A stretch of DNA of 64,000 bases from Candidatus Venteria ishoeyi (GCF_030378065.1 NZ_JAUCGJ010000007.1:22357-86356); one strand, 5' to 3'; shown: positions 8,701-17,409, counted from the first letter of the stretch. Notes: generated by a model from the letters alone, not told the origin. Numbers and translations are program-made.

Positions 8701-8736
8701 GACTTAGACTCCTTTTGATGATGGAATACGCTGTCG

Positions 8737-9135
8737 CTATTCCACCCTACGGTTTAAACGTTCCAGCCCGTCTTGTATGTCGGACATAGCACTGGGCACA
8801 ATATCAGGCACTGGCGTTATCTCGATATAACGCCCGGTTAATTCATTGCTGCTGTTGCGATGCTCCACCCACCAGACACCGGCAAACGTGGTTTCTTTAA
8901 TCATGCTGGGACCCAGGGCATTGATTTGAATTTCCACCTCGCCTACGCCCAGTGCATCCTGAATTTGTGCCACATCTCTGTCGCTCAGGGGAATGCTGCG
9001 TAAATCAATTTGCGTAGCCTCACCTGTTGTCAATAAGGCTTGCAGCGCATGTCGCACTTCATTTAACAGCGGGGTGACGTTGTGGGTGGATGGCAGATTT
9101 TCCAGTGCAACAGGAATGTCTGTTAAGTGGCTCAT
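8737..9135 (-). CDS. hupH: HupH/HyaF-type hydrogenase accessory protein, single domain
   Basis: A cytoplasmic protein of 132 residues corresponding to the HupH C-terminal domain (ALGVGEVEIQINALGPSMIKETTFAGVWWV, split here only for description: GVGEVEI, then ETTFAGVWWVEH). Full-length HupH/HyaF is about 280 residues with two such domains, so this is a short version. The family assists assembly of small-subunit clusters. The start at 9135 is chosen because ATG overlaps the protease stop in ATGA and an AGGAG lies 8 bp upstream; the in-frame GTG at 9144 sits on the ribosome site itself. It is the second gene of the hydrogenase operon. Confidence 0.85.
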   Translation of the reverse strand: MSHLTDIPVALENLPSTHNVTPLLNEVRHALQALLTTGEATQIDLRSIPLSDRDVAQIQDALGVGEVEIQINALGPSMIKETTFAGVWWVEHRNSSNELTGRYIEITPVPDIVPSAMSDIQDGLERLNRRVE

Positions 9136-9692
9136 GAGTGCCACTCCTGTATTAAATCCAGCACAGCTTGCGCGGCCTGAGGAATGGCTTTTGCCACTGC
9201 GGGACTGGGTTTATCATCCCATTGCGCCATTGTCAGTGGCTGAATACCCACTAAAGCCCGACGTGCTGGCAGGCGCTCACTCAAACGCACCATATCCATC
9301 AAATCCACCAGCCCCACTTCATGCACGCTTAATTTACATGCCCCCAGTTGTGCATCCATCGCCGGGCCGACAAAAGTTTTCACCGTACCCGGAGCGGCGT
9401 GCAATTCTGCGGCATCAATGACGATTAGTTCCGGGCTGTTTTCAATAAAGCCAGCAATGGAAAAACTCAAAGTACCACCATCTAGCCAGCATACATCGTT
9501 GATAGTGTGATGAGACCGCAGATAATGGAGTACGTGAATGCCTGTGCCTTCATCACTGAGCAGCAAATTACCAATTGCCAGTACCAGTGTTTTTGGATTT
9601 TCCCCTTCCATAGCAAGCGTTGTTGTGGAATAGGGCGTAGTTGATAAAAGTTTGGAGGAAAAAGCAGTTGGCATCATATCCGGGGGGTACAT
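9132..9692 (-). CDS. hynD: Hydrogenase maturation endopeptidase
   Basis: A HupD/HybD-family protease that trims the hydrogenase large-subunit C-terminus after nickel insertion. LVLAIGNLLLSDEGTG carries the Glu nickel ligand, VIDAAE the Asp ligand and SVHEVGL the His ligand, so all three are intact. The start is uncertain. ATG at 9692 has AAGG eight bases upstream. Most homologues start just before VLAIGN, which would be ATG at 9611 (159 residues) with no visible ribosome site. The extra 27 N-terminal residues show no conserved features. As first gene of the operon it sits below a plausible promoter (9750-9779). Confidence 0.88.
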   Translation of the reverse strand: MYPPDMMPTAFSSKLLSTTPYSTTTLAMEGENPKTLVLAIGNLLLSDEGTGIHVLHYLRSHHTINDVCWLDGGTLSFSIAGFIENSPELIVIDAAELHAAPGTVKTFVGPAMDAQLGACKLSVHEVGLVDLMDMVRLSERLPARRALVGIQPLTMAQWDDKPSPAVAKAIPQAAQAVLDLIQEWHS

Positions 9693-9749
9693 TTTCATTT
9701 CCTTGAACCTGTTCCATGCTGATAAATAGATTTTCCTTACCACTAAAGC

Positions 9750-9779
9750 ATAGTACAAAATAAAGCATATAACTGTTAA
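9750..9779 (-). promoter_or_regulatory. Candidate sigma70 promoter of the hydrogenase operon
   Basis: On the minus strand TTAACA (9779-9774), an 18-bp spacer and TACTAT (9755-9750) lie about 58 bp upstream of the protease start at 9692. The match is reasonable but not strong, and the region is AT-rich, which makes chance matches likely. I saw no sigma54 -24/-12 element. Confidence 0.35.
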
Positions 9780-9958
9780 CTAATATAAAAAATTTTATGC
9801 TGATATTCTGGACTGCCATTGAAGGTATCGTTTTATCTGATATGTTTTATTGGGGGCTGACTTGATAGAGGATATTGCGATGAGGGAAAATAGATAAAGA
9901 CAGGGGCTTTTATAAAGCTTGGGGCAATACCCCAGAATGAGGAAATTAATGTGCCAAA

Positions 9959-10011
9959 CCCTGAAGGGACGCAATAAAGTCCAAGCAGAAACTTTATTGC
10001 GCCCCTTCAGG
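9959..10011. terminator. Long hairpin in the 0.6-kb hydrogenase/lipoprotein spacer
   Basis: CCTGAAGGG and an adjoining CGCAATAAAGT pair with ACTTTATTGCG and CCTTCAGG across a 10-nt loop, giving roughly 19 paired bases with a small internal bulge. ACTTAAAAAAAT follows. The spacer 9693-10315 otherwise holds one MITE and no convincing ORF. The hairpin lies downstream of the lipoprotein pair on the minus strand and may end that transcript. Confidence 0.5.
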
Positions 10012-10117
10012 ACTTAAAAAAATATGGCAGTGAGGCTGTGCCTCCGTATATTATGGCTTTACTTGATACGCAGCATCCCTCATGACATTATGCCAATCAT
10101 AACGCACCACCTGCATA

Positions 10118-10275
10118 GGAGTGAGAATTTTATAACTTCAGCAACTTGGCTGGTCTTTTTCTCCATTTTCTACGTTGTGAAAACAGTTACATAGCTTGCT
10201 ATGCGCCTGTTTTCACGCCTTGAAAATGAATAAAAATCCTGCGCCCAGTTTCTGTATTTATTTTATCTTCACTCC
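10118..10275 (+). mobile_element. MITE copy A (158 bp)
   Basis: A 158-bp element starting GGAGTGAGAATTTTATAACT and ending CTTCACTCC, flanked by the 3-bp direct repeat ATA (10115-10117 and 10276-10278). It carries an internal GTGAAAACAG...CTGTTTTCAC inverted repeat around CATAG-CTTG-CTATG. It is nearly identical to copy B at 38066 and to the reverse complement of copy C at 56885. It encodes no protein. Confidence 0.85.
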
Positions 10276-10315
10276 ATACTCGTATTGGAGATTTAATATC
10301 TGAAAAATCTATTGT

Positions 10316-10912
10316 TCAATTACGGCGGCGGCGATTATCTTTCAGTAATTGCTTCATGTTTTCATCAATGGGCTGTGAATAATCAGTTGAGGCAATAATA
10401 CTGTTATCCCGCGCATCAACTGCTTTTAAGGTGACATAAACGATGTCTTTAGCCGCAGCATAGGTACCCACTAAAATAGCCTGGGCATCATGTTCAAAAC
10501 TGATGTTGCGCAATTCCCGGGAGAGCATAAACTCACCACTGGAATGCCCACGCTCAGGATTAGGCACAAAAATATTGCTGCGCATTTTTAACTCAATAAC
10601 CTTATAGCCATTTTGAGTCAGGCGTGATCCCACCTGTTCCCCAATGGTACGGCCAAAGGTTGAGGAATAGCGCACATCATCAACATCTGCCAGACTGGTC
10701 ACAATAATGGGGCGGGATTTACTGAACTGATAATGCCGATTATTATGATTGACCGCGCCAACAATTTTATCCACTGCCTGATAAGTTGCTTGAATCAAAT
10801 GGGTGCTTTGCATGGACTTATGGTGTGATCTGGATGCGCAACCAGTTAAAGACAGGCTCAGAACAAATGCCAGTAAACCAGCTAAGACAAGGGTTTTACT
10901 TGGTTTATTCAT
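10316..10912 (-). CDS. FlgO-domain outer-membrane lipoprotein
   Basis: A lipoprotein of 198 residues with lipobox LTGC (mature Cys25), then a FlgO-like domain: PIIVTSLADVDDVRYSSTFG, the IGEQVGSRLTQNGYKVIEL block and a LVGTYAAAKDIVYVTLKAVD strand pattern. FlgO is associated in Vibrio with flagellum/outer-membrane integrity, but no flagellar genes are visible here, so the role may be more general envelope function. It starts directly at the TAA of the upstream lipoprotein gene, indicating an operon. The C-terminus is basic (NRRRRN). Confidence 0.8.
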   Translation of the reverse strand: MNKPSKTLVLAGLLAFVLSLSLTGCASRSHHKSMQSTHLIQATYQAVDKIVGAVNHNNRHYQFSKSRPIIVTSLADVDDVRYSSTFGRTIGEQVGSRLTQNGYKVIELKMRSNIFVPNPERGHSSGEFMLSRELRNISFEHDAQAILVGTYAAAKDIVYVTLKAVDARDNSIIASTDYSQPIDENMKQLLKDNRRRRN

Positions 10913-11704
10913 TTATTGATCCACCACTCTCAAAGTTGTACGTCCATGATCATAATGATCGCCATCACCGGGGCGAATATAAAATATATCTGAGCGGCTA
11001 AATACCACCAGATCGCCATCGGTTAAAGCCGTGCTAATCAAAACTTCTGATGACGATTCCCGTACCCGCCAGCGATCTTTGTGCTGTACCAGTTCTACGT
11101 TGTAATCCAACACTAAAGGCTTACAGTAGCTAGCCTGGGTACAGAAACTGTTGACACTGCCGGGGTTGGTTGAAACCGCCACCCCTTTTTGTACCAAGTG
11201 GGCGCGTAATAAATCGCCAAAACTATGTGCAAATAAGGTTTCCTGACCACCGCGTGGGGGATTAATATAAATTACCGGACGCACAGGTGCGCTGAAACTG
11301 GGTGTTGGTGCACTATAATTGCTTTCCGGCATGGGCGGAATTGTCAATACCGGCGCATCCATATCCAGGTGTACAACACGCGGTTGTTGTTCAGGTTGCG
11401 GGCCGGGTGGTGGTAGTGTGCCGGGCGGCAAATCCGTCAGTGGATCACTGCCTGAAGCCGCCATTGCCATCGGTTCTACTGGCGCAGGCGCACTCATGCC
11501 AGAGAGTGTTCCGGGTTGATTAGGCAGGTTTGCCTGAATATTACTGGCAACCTGCTCTGCTAAACGCTCCCAATGGTGGGCCGCCTGCATATCCAGTTGA
11601 TTGCTTAGCGGACGAATGGTTTCTACCGGTACCGGTTGATAATATTGACTACAGCCAGCGAGTAATGCCGTTAAGACTGCAACGCTCAGATATTGTCGTT
11701 TCAT
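10913..11704 (-). CDS. Lipoprotein with Pro-rich linker, FlgO partner
   Basis: A 263-residue lipoprotein with lipobox LAGC. A central Pro-rich region (about 75-135) separates the N-terminus from a C-terminal domain (IYINPPRGGQETLFAHSFGD to the end) whose strand pattern resembles the FlgO domain next door. It is probably an outer-membrane lipoprotein acting with the downstream FlgO protein. ATG at 11704 is used (GGGGG six bases upstream); the longer frame would need a TTG at 11716. I do not know a specific function. Confidence 0.72.
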   Translation of the reverse strand: MKRQYLSVAVLTALLAGCSQYYQPVPVETIRPLSNQLDMQAAHHWERLAEQVASNIQANLPNQPGTLSGMSAPAPVEPMAMAASGSDPLTDLPPGTLPPPGPQPEQQPRVVHLDMDAPVLTIPPMPESNYSAPTPSFSAPVRPVIYINPPRGGQETLFAHSFGDLLRAHLVQKGVAVSTNPGSVNSFCTQASYCKPLVLDYNVELVQHKDRWRVRESSSEVLISTALTDGDLVVFSRSDIFYIRPGDGDHYDHGRTTLRVVDQ

Positions 11705-11764
11705 AATTTCCCCCAATTTGGGTGATGCTCAAAATTCAGAATTTGCTGCTTGTGCAGTAACCAG

Positions 11765-11817
11765 GAGGCTGTCCGAGAATACAATACCTACTACAGTTTC
11801 TATTCTCGGACAGCCTC
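11765..11817. mobile_element. 53-bp palindromic element with 4-bp target duplication
   Basis: The arms GAGGCTGTCCGAGAATA and TATTCTCGGACAGCCTC are perfect 17-bp inverted repeats around a 19-nt loop. The element is flanked on both sides by CCAG (11761-11764 and 11818-11821). Ends of this GAGGCTGTCC type are common on insertion sequences, so this looks like a very short non-autonomous derivative. As RNA it would form a strong hairpin just upstream of the lipoprotein operon. Confidence 0.7.
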
Positions 11818-11906
11818 CCAGGATTTTACATCCATGCCGTGTATTGCTATTTTTTCATATTAAGCAACAACTAATCAAGCATTCTTTAAGTTATTTATTA
11901 ACTAAT

Positions 11907-11946
11907 CTGAGTTCGATATAAGCTTCTTTGCGCTTGAGTTATTAAA
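11907..11946 (+). repeat. Partial 76-bp family repeat, hairpin lost
   Basis: CTGAGTTCGATATAAGCTTC matches the left flank of the 76-bp family, and GAGTTATTAAA resembles its right flank, but the central stem is missing. It lies between the SanA gene stop (11981, minus strand) and the 53-bp element. Confidence 0.45.
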
Positions 11947-11980
11947 TTTTCGTTTCTTAGTAGCTGTTGTGTAACAGTGT

Positions 11981-12664
11981 CTAATCCCAACTTTTACGCC
12001 CATCACCTATAATGGGAATCACTTCCCCCAGATATTTGGGTGGAAATCTGAGTATATGTAACTCTATCATGGCTTTAGTGCGCGCCAGCACTTCACGTAA
12101 ATTGGCTCTGACTAAACTTCGGTGGGTGTAATTGGTATTATGTCCGGCCTCTACGCCAAATGCCTTCAGCCCAAAAGTCTGCGCGGTGTATACCGAACGT
12201 GCCAGATGAAAACCCTGGGTTATCACCAGCGCATCCTTTACCTGAAAAACATCCCGGGCACGATAAAAACTGTCATAGGTTTTAAAACCTGCGTGATCCA
12301 TGAACAAGTCTTCTGGTGGCACACCGGCTTTGAGTAGATAACGACGCATGGCGTTGACCTCGTCATACCCCACCTGACCATGATCGCCGGATAATAATAA
12401 TTTTTTTACCCGCCCCTGCCGATAGAGTCGCAGGCCCGTGAGTACCCGATCTTCCAACATGTCTGACAACCTGCCATCAGGTGCGACCCAGGCACCGAGG
12501 ATAACGCCGGTATAAGCGCTGGGCACCTGGGTTTCATCAGCATAAAGATAAGGGTTGGTCATCAGATAAATATAAACATTGCTGATAATGACCAGGGCAA
12601 TTCCGAGAAAAATCATCCATTTTAAGGATTTAAAAAAAATGGGATATTGACTGAAAAAAGACAT
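11981..12664 (-). CDS. SanA/YdcF-family (DUF218) membrane protein
   Basis: A protein of 227 residues with one N-terminal TM helix (about 15-35) and a periplasmic DUF218 domain: VILGAWV, the LLLSGDHG strand-turn, GVPPEDLFMDHAGFKTYDS, ALVITQGFHLARSVYTA and the terminal PPKYLGEVIPI. E. coli SanA affects envelope barrier function; the biochemical activity of the family is unsettled. ATG at 12664 is preferred because AAGGA lies 11 bp upstream but only 2 bp from the ATG at 12673. It follows nrdB on the same strand, 37 bp away. Confidence 0.85.
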   Translation of the reverse strand: MSFFSQYPIFFKSLKWMIFLGIALVIISNVYIYLMTNPYLYADETQVPSAYTGVILGAWVAPDGRLSDMLEDRVLTGLRLYRQGRVKKLLLSGDHGQVGYDEVNAMRRYLLKAGVPPEDLFMDHAGFKTYDSFYRARDVFQVKDALVITQGFHLARSVYTAQTFGLKAFGVEAGHNTNYTHRSLVRANLREVLARTKAMIELHILRFPPKYLGEVIPIIGDGRKSWD

Positions 12665-12701
12665 AAAAACCATGTTCCTTGCAGGCTATTCAAATTCAAG
12701 C

Positions 12702-13943
12702 CTAATCCCAATCTAAACTACTACCTACCCGATAATCCCGCACCCGGCCTTCAAAGAAATTCACTTCCTGTTTCATTTCATATTCTGATAACCAGGACAT
12801 GGGGTGTTCCTTGATATTAAATAAAGGATTCAGGCCCAGGGTTTTTAACAGATTATCGCCCATAAGTTGTGCATATTGAGTGTAACTTTTGACCGATAAA
12901 CCAGGTATACCGCCATTTGGCATACAAGCACTGCCGAATGCAGTTTCTAATTTCACCGCTTCATTGATAATTTCACGGGTACGCACCTGCATGGAAGCAT
13001 CCCAGAGTTCCGGATTTTCGCGGATGATTTGTAGAATCATCCAGCGACCATTGATAGCATGCAGGTTTTCATCACGCCAGATATATTGGTATTGCTGCGC
13101 GGTATTGCGTAACTTGCCTTGTCTTGCCAGGGCAAATACCTGAGAGAACCCCAGCGGGAAAAACAGGTATTCAAACACATAATAACTGATTAAATCTTCC
13201 ATCAAGGCGCGGTTGGCTTCTCTGGAGCCTTGTGGATGCTCGCAGTTCACAACATTATTGGTGAAATCCAGATTCCAGTTGAGTTTATTGACCAGTTCCG
13301 GTACATCCTGATACAGGCTGAAAATCTGGCCCTGACCTTTTTCATCCAGACCGAAAGATTCCAGAATAAAAAAGTAAGACTCAATATGATTGGATTCCTC
13401 TGCAATTTGCCAGCGCATGTACTGGCGCATTTCACTGGCGGTGATCTGCGCTAAAATCGCATTATCCAGATTATCCGGCACCAGATTATCCGAGGCGGTG
13501 AGATAAGAAATATTACATTTGAACATCCATATTTCTTCTTCCGTCAAATCGCCGGTATTCCATTGAATTTTATCATCGCCCATGGCAATTTCATGTGGCG
13601 TCCAGAAATTATTGCGGGCGCTGAGAAAATGCTCGCGCACTGCCGGGTATTTAATCGGTACTGGCTGGCGCACATCATAGTTTTTACCACCAATAATCCG
13701 TATATCATCGGCATGAGGGGCTTTATTGCCGATAGTCACCCGGTTTAAACTACTGGCAATGGCGGGATCACGACTGGATTTTTTGCTGTTTAGCGTGCTG
13801 CTTTCTGGGGGCGTTTGTACGCTTGTGTTTTCTGCTTTTGCAGGTGGGGGCGCAGCTTTTGGCGCTGCTGGCTCCGGTGCTTTAAATGTGCCTGTCTGGG
13901 GCGGGGAAGGGGGCACAAAACGGGTGTTTGCAGAATCAGTCAT
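12702..13943 (-). CDS. nrdB: Ribonucleotide reductase beta subunit (class I)
   Basis: The 413-residue radical-generating subunit for dNTP synthesis. A roughly 75-residue Pro/Ala-rich N-terminal extension precedes the ferritin-like four-helix core. Metal ligands are visible in TASDN, AEESNHIESYFF and WRDENLHA. The ExxHxxxY block keeps the Tyr that forms the radical in class Ia. The C-terminal tail (EGRVRDYRVGSSLDWD) would dock on NrdA, which is not in the window, so the two subunits are unlinked or nrdA lies beyond the sequence. It begins 13 bp after mltB ends on the same strand. The long disordered N-terminus is the unusual feature. Confidence 0.95.
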   Translation of the reverse strand: MTDSANTRFVPPSPPQTGTFKAPEPAAPKAAPPPAKAENTSVQTPPESSTLNSKKSSRDPAIASSLNRVTIGNKAPHADDIRIIGGKNYDVRQPVPIKYPAVREHFLSARNNFWTPHEIAMGDDKIQWNTGDLTEEEIWMFKCNISYLTASDNLVPDNLDNAILAQITASEMRQYMRWQIAEESNHIESYFFILESFGLDEKGQGQIFSLYQDVPELVNKLNWNLDFTNNVVNCEHPQGSREANRALMEDLISYYVFEYLFFPLGFSQVFALARQGKLRNTAQQYQYIWRDENLHAINGRWMILQIIRENPELWDASMQVRTREIINEAVKLETAFGSACMPNGGIPGLSVKSYTQYAQLMGDNLLKTLGLNPLFNIKEHPMSWLSEYEMKQEVNFFEGRVRDYRVGSSLDWD

Positions 13944-13956
13944 GTCTTATTTCGCC

Positions 13957-14955
13957 TTAAAAGCGTTGTTGAATATGAAATTGAAAGTCAATATTTTCAG
14001 CCAGTTGATTCACAGCCATTGCATAACGACGGCTGTGATTATAGCGGGTAATGACATAAAAATTGGGCAGTGCAAGCCAGTAAGCCTCACCCGTTTCAGT
14101 TTTTAACATCACCAATGAGGCTTTTTGTTTTGCAGGTAATTTTCCGGAAAACAGCAGCCCTTTTTTGCGTAATTGCGTGAGGTTGTATTTAGGTTTTAAG
14201 CCCAGTGCCAGCAGTGCATCGGCAGTGCCTGATTGTACCTGTGTTGCTTCGATAATTGCCTGTCCCGCTTGCCAGCCGTGGGCTTGCAGGTAATTGGCAA
14301 CACTGCCGATGGCATCATTAACTTCCCAGATACTGCGCTTGCCATCGCCATTAAAGTCCACCACGTACTTGCGGTAACTGCTGGGCATAAATTGCCCGAT
14401 ACCCATTGCGCCTGCATAGGAGCCTTTTGCAGTTAACGGCGGCATGGAAATTTCCTGCATTAACAGTAAAAATTCCACCAATTCCTTACGAAAAAAGGTC
14501 GCACGTTTGGGATAATGAAAAGCCAGGGTGCTGAGGGCATCTAATACCCGGTAACTGCCGGTATTGCGACCATAACGGGTTTCCACGCCAATAATTGCAG
14601 CAATAATGGGCGCTGGCACACCATACTGACGTTCTGCCGCTTGTAAAGCTTTTTGGTGCTGTTTATAAAAGGCTACACCCTGCCGGATTTGTTTGGGGGT
14701 GACAAATAGTTTGCGGTACTCAAACCACGGTTTTGCCTCACCTGGACGGCGCATGGCTTTGAGTATGCTTTGCTTGATTTTCACCTGAGCAAATAATTTC
14801 TCTAAATATTTTTTATCGAAACCATGCTGCTGCACCATTTCAGTAATCAATATTTCGGGTTCTGTGTGCTGCTTCGCTGCCTGAGCAGAAAGCGTCATCG
14901 CAACAGTTAAGAGAAGGCATAAGTTGAGCTGGAAAAGGTATACAATAATTTTCAT
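13957..14955 (-). CDS. mltB: Lytic murein transglycosylase B
   Basis: A 332-residue SLT family 3 enzyme cleaving peptidoglycan glycan strands to 1,6-anhydro products. It has a cleavable signal (about 1-26, ending SAQA). The catalytic motif GVETRYGRNTG contains the essential Glu. AGAMGIGQFMPSSYRKY and DFNGDGKRSIW are conserved substrate-groove and EF-hand-like blocks. There is no lipobox Cys, so it is a soluble periplasmic form. It lies just upstream of nrdB on the same strand. Confidence 0.95.
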   Translation of the reverse strand: MKIIVYLFQLNLCLLLTVAMTLSAQAAKQHTEPEILITEMVQQHGFDKKYLEKLFAQVKIKQSILKAMRRPGEAKPWFEYRKLFVTPKQIRQGVAFYKQHQKALQAAERQYGVPAPIIAAIIGVETRYGRNTGSYRVLDALSTLAFHYPKRATFFRKELVEFLLLMQEISMPPLTAKGSYAGAMGIGQFMPSSYRKYVVDFNGDGKRSIWEVNDAIGSVANYLQAHGWQAGQAIIEATQVQSGTADALLALGLKPKYNLTQLRKKGLLFSGKLPAKQKASLVMLKTETGEAYWLALPNFYVITRYNHSRRYAMAVNQLAENIDFQFHIQQRF

Positions 14956-15054
14956 GGCATAAAGTATATACGCTTCGTAAAATACTGTAAAAAGTATAAA
15001 AAGCTTGCGCCGAATTCAGCTTATTTAATCATTATAAAAAAATGGAGTAAAATC

Positions 15055-15663
15055 ATGTCCCCAGAAGCTTCGGAATCTTCCGCTGATAATGAATCAGAAA
15101 TCGATAGCCCGCCTTTTCCGATCTGGAAAAAAGGCTTATTGGTTCTGGCTCTGCTGCTTTTTATCGCTGGAGGCGCATTGTATCTGATGACACCAGAAAA
15201 AGCGCAACCCGATATGCCGCCGCCAATCAGCGCGCAATCCACAGGCCCTGGCGCGTTTGCCCCCCATTCTTTTGCACCGGATAATGGAATTGATCCCACG
15301 CAATGGCAAGGTGGCTCGATTCCTGGCACCACCTCAAAGTCCAGCACGCAACCAGAGCTTAATGATTGGTCGGTGTTTATGATGAAACTGGGTTTTAGCT
15401 TTTTTATTGGTTTTAGTATGGGGTATGCGCTTGCGGGATTTGCCAAATTAACCTTTTTTATTACCGGCGTGCTTGCGTTGGTTTTATTCGGTTTGCAGTA
15501 TGTTGGCTTGATTCAGGTGAATTGGTCAGGCATGGAAGGCATTTATAATGACTTTATCGCCTGGCTGCAACCACAAATCGGCAGCTTTAAGGATTTTGTC
15601 ACCAGTAATTTATCTTCTTCTGGCATGGCTGCTGCTGGCCTAGTGGTAGGTTTTAAAAAGTAG
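15055..15663 (+). CDS. FUN14-family membrane protein
   Basis: A membrane protein of 202 residues: an acidic N-terminus, TM1 (about 28-46), a Pro-rich extracytoplasmic linker (about 50-105), and a C-terminal FUN14 domain with two or three helices including GFSFFIGFSMGYALAGFAK and VLALVLFGLQYVG. Bacterial FUN14 proteins are small membrane proteins of unknown function. GGAG lies eight bases before the ATG. It is divergent from mltB and stands alone. Confidence 0.8.
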   Translation: MSPEASESSADNESEIDSPPFPIWKKGLLVLALLLFIAGGALYLMTPEKAQPDMPPPISAQSTGPGAFAPHSFAPDNGIDPTQWQGGSIPGTTSKSSTQPELNDWSVFMMKLGFSFFIGFSMGYALAGFAKLTFFITGVLALVLFGLQYVGLIQVNWSGMEGIYNDFIAWLQPQIGSFKDFVTSNLSSSGMAAAGLVVGFKK

Positions 15664-15844
15664 GGATATTGATTGATTTCATATCAAACAGCATTGCGCA
15701 GGGACAGTTTTTTTTGACGAAAGAAAATCAATCTCGCCAAAAATGAAGTCTCTGTGTAATGTCATATCTTAACTTTTATCAATTTATTCATACTGCAATT
15801 CAGGTTAAAATGAATTTTTTAACTGTTATAACAGGAGTTTTCTA

Positions 15845-16702
15845 ATGATACGAGCATTTTTTCGTTATACCGCTGCTACATTACTGGGTTTAAGCCTCGC
15901 TTTTTCTGCACAGGCAAGCAGCAAAACAGAGATGGGCAAGGTTATTAACCTTGCGGGTAAGCAGCGTATGCTGACCCAGAAAATGAGTAAAGAAGCCTTA
16001 TTTATTGCTAAAGGCGTTGACGCAACTGGCAATCAGGGTAATCTGAAAAAAACTGCCAATTTATTTGATCGTACCTTAAAAGGTCTTAAAGATGGTGATG
16101 CAGACTTAGGCTTACCAAAAACTACTGATGCAGGCATTCTCGCGCAATTAGACGTGGTTGCAAAATTATGGATTACCTTTAAGGGAAATATTGACGCAGT
16201 ATTGGCAGGTAAGACCAGCCCGGAAGTATTGAGTAATATTGCTGCACAAAATCTGCCACTGCTCAAAGAAATGAACAAAGCCGTTAAAATGTATGAAAAA
16301 GCAGCAGGTTCTACATTAGATGCGGGTATGGCAACCACTATTAACCTTGCGGGAAAACAACGTATGTTAACCCAGAAAATGACCAAGGAATTAATGCTGG
16401 CTGCAAATGGCATTGACGCACAAGCAAATATTACTAATATGAAAAAGACAGCCAACCTGTTTGGCAGCACCTTAAACGGTCTGGTTAAAGCTGATAAAGC
16501 TATGGGTCTGCCAGGAACTACTGATCAGGCGATTTTAACGCAGTTGGCGGTTGTCAGTAAAATCTGGGCAGAATATCAGCCGATACTGGAAAAAAATGCT
16601 GCTGATGCCAATGCAGATTTCAGTCAGGTAACAAGCTTAAATATGACCTTATTAAAAGAAATGAATAAAGCGGTACAAATGTATGCTGCTTCTGTGAAGT
16701 AA
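15845..16702 (+). CDS. Secreted protein with two PilJ/NarX-type N-terminal sensor domains
   Basis: A 285-residue protein with signal peptide (about 1-24, ending AQASS) and two tandem copies of the PilJ N-terminal domain (about 28-155 and 160-285). Each begins INLAGKQRMLTQKM and ends LLKEMNKAVxMY. In PilJ, NarX and related transducers this domain is the periplasmic ligand-binding helix bundle; NarX binds nitrate or nitrite in the corresponding P-box. Here there is no TM anchor, HAMP or output domain, so it would be a free periplasmic binding or partner protein. AGGAG at 15833-15837 supports the start. Monocistronic, ending at a strong terminator. Confidence 0.85.
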   Translation: MIRAFFRYTAATLLGLSLAFSAQASSKTEMGKVINLAGKQRMLTQKMSKEALFIAKGVDATGNQGNLKKTANLFDRTLKGLKDGDADLGLPKTTDAGILAQLDVVAKLWITFKGNIDAVLAGKTSPEVLSNIAAQNLPLLKEMNKAVKMYEKAAGSTLDAGMATTINLAGKQRMLTQKMTKELMLAANGIDAQANITNMKKTANLFGSTLNGLVKADKAMGLPGTTDQAILTQLAVVSKIWAEYQPILEKNAADANADFSQVTSLNMTLLKEMNKAVQMYAASVK

Positions 16703-16713
16703 GCTTACCTATG

Positions 16714-16748
16714 ACGGATAACACCCCTTCTGAAGGGGTGTTATCCGT
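16714..16748. terminator. Strong bidirectional terminator
   Basis: A perfect 17-bp inverted repeat (ACGGATAACACCCCTTC and complement) around a single central base lies between the convergent ends of the PilJ-like gene (16702) and sodB (16777). Confidence 0.85.
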
Positions 16749-16776
16749 AGCGTTATCATTAAAAAATGATAGATAA

Positions 16777-17358
16777 TTAATCTGTCAGATTTGCCGCAAC
16801 AAAATCCCAATTCACCAGATTCCAGAAAGCTTCCAGATATTTAGGACGCGCATTACGATAATCAATGTAATAGGCATGTTCCCAGACATCACAGGTCAGC
16901 AGTGGTTTGTCATCACTGCTTAATGGCGTCGCAGCATTGCTGGTACTGGCTAAGGCCAGACTGCCATCGGCTTTTTTCACCAGCCAGCCCCAACCGGAAC
17001 CAAAGGTGGTGATCGCATTTTTGCTGAAAGCGTCTTTGAATGCTGCAAAAGAGCCAAAAGAAGCATTAATCGCATCCGCTAAAGCGCCACTGGGTTCACC
17101 GCCACCATTTGGACTTAGGCAATTCCAATAAAAACTGTGATTCCAGACTTGCGCTGCATTATTAAAAATGCCACCACTGGATTTTTTCACGATCTCTTCC
17201 AGGTTCATATTTTCAAACTCAGTGCCTGGAATCAGCTTGTTAAGATTGGTCGCATAAGTCTGATGGTGTTTGCCATAATGAAACTCCAGCGTTTCCGCAG
17301 AAATATGAGGTTCCAGTGCATTTTTTTCATAAGGCAGCGCAGGTAATGTATGTTCCAT
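16777..17358 (-). CDS. sodB: Superoxide dismutase [Fe]
   Basis: A cytoplasmic Fe/Mn-family superoxide dismutase of 193 residues. It starts at EHTLPALPY. Metal ligands are His in LEFHYGKHH, His in WNHSFYW, and Asp and His in [24 protein letters not shown] and the Gly-rich FGSGWGWLV favour the iron type. No signal peptide. A copy of the 76-bp repeat lies immediately upstream (17410-17474), so the promoter overlaps or follows it. Confidence 0.96.
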   Translation of the reverse strand: MEHTLPALPYEKNALEPHISAETLEFHYGKHHQTYATNLNKLIPGTEFENMNLEEIVKKSSGGIFNNAAQVWNHSFYWNCLSPNGGGEPSGALADAINASFGSFAAFKDAFSKNAITTFGSGWGWLVKKADGSLALASTSNAATPLSSDDKPLLTCDVWEHAYYIDYRNARPKYLEAFWNLVNWDFVAANLTD

Positions 17359-17409
17359 GAAGATTCCTTTTTATTTATGAGTTAAAAAACTATGAACATT
17401 AATAAAAAT

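Noticed and set aside
9568..9819. Minus-strand ORF of 83 codons overlapping the maturation protease
   Set aside because: Its body is a frame-shifted reading of the protease 5' end and the operon promoter region; no family features.
15021..15446. Minus-strand ORF of 141 codons
   Set aside because: It is a shadow of the FUN14 gene, which has a good ribosome site, TM helices and a family match on the plus strand.
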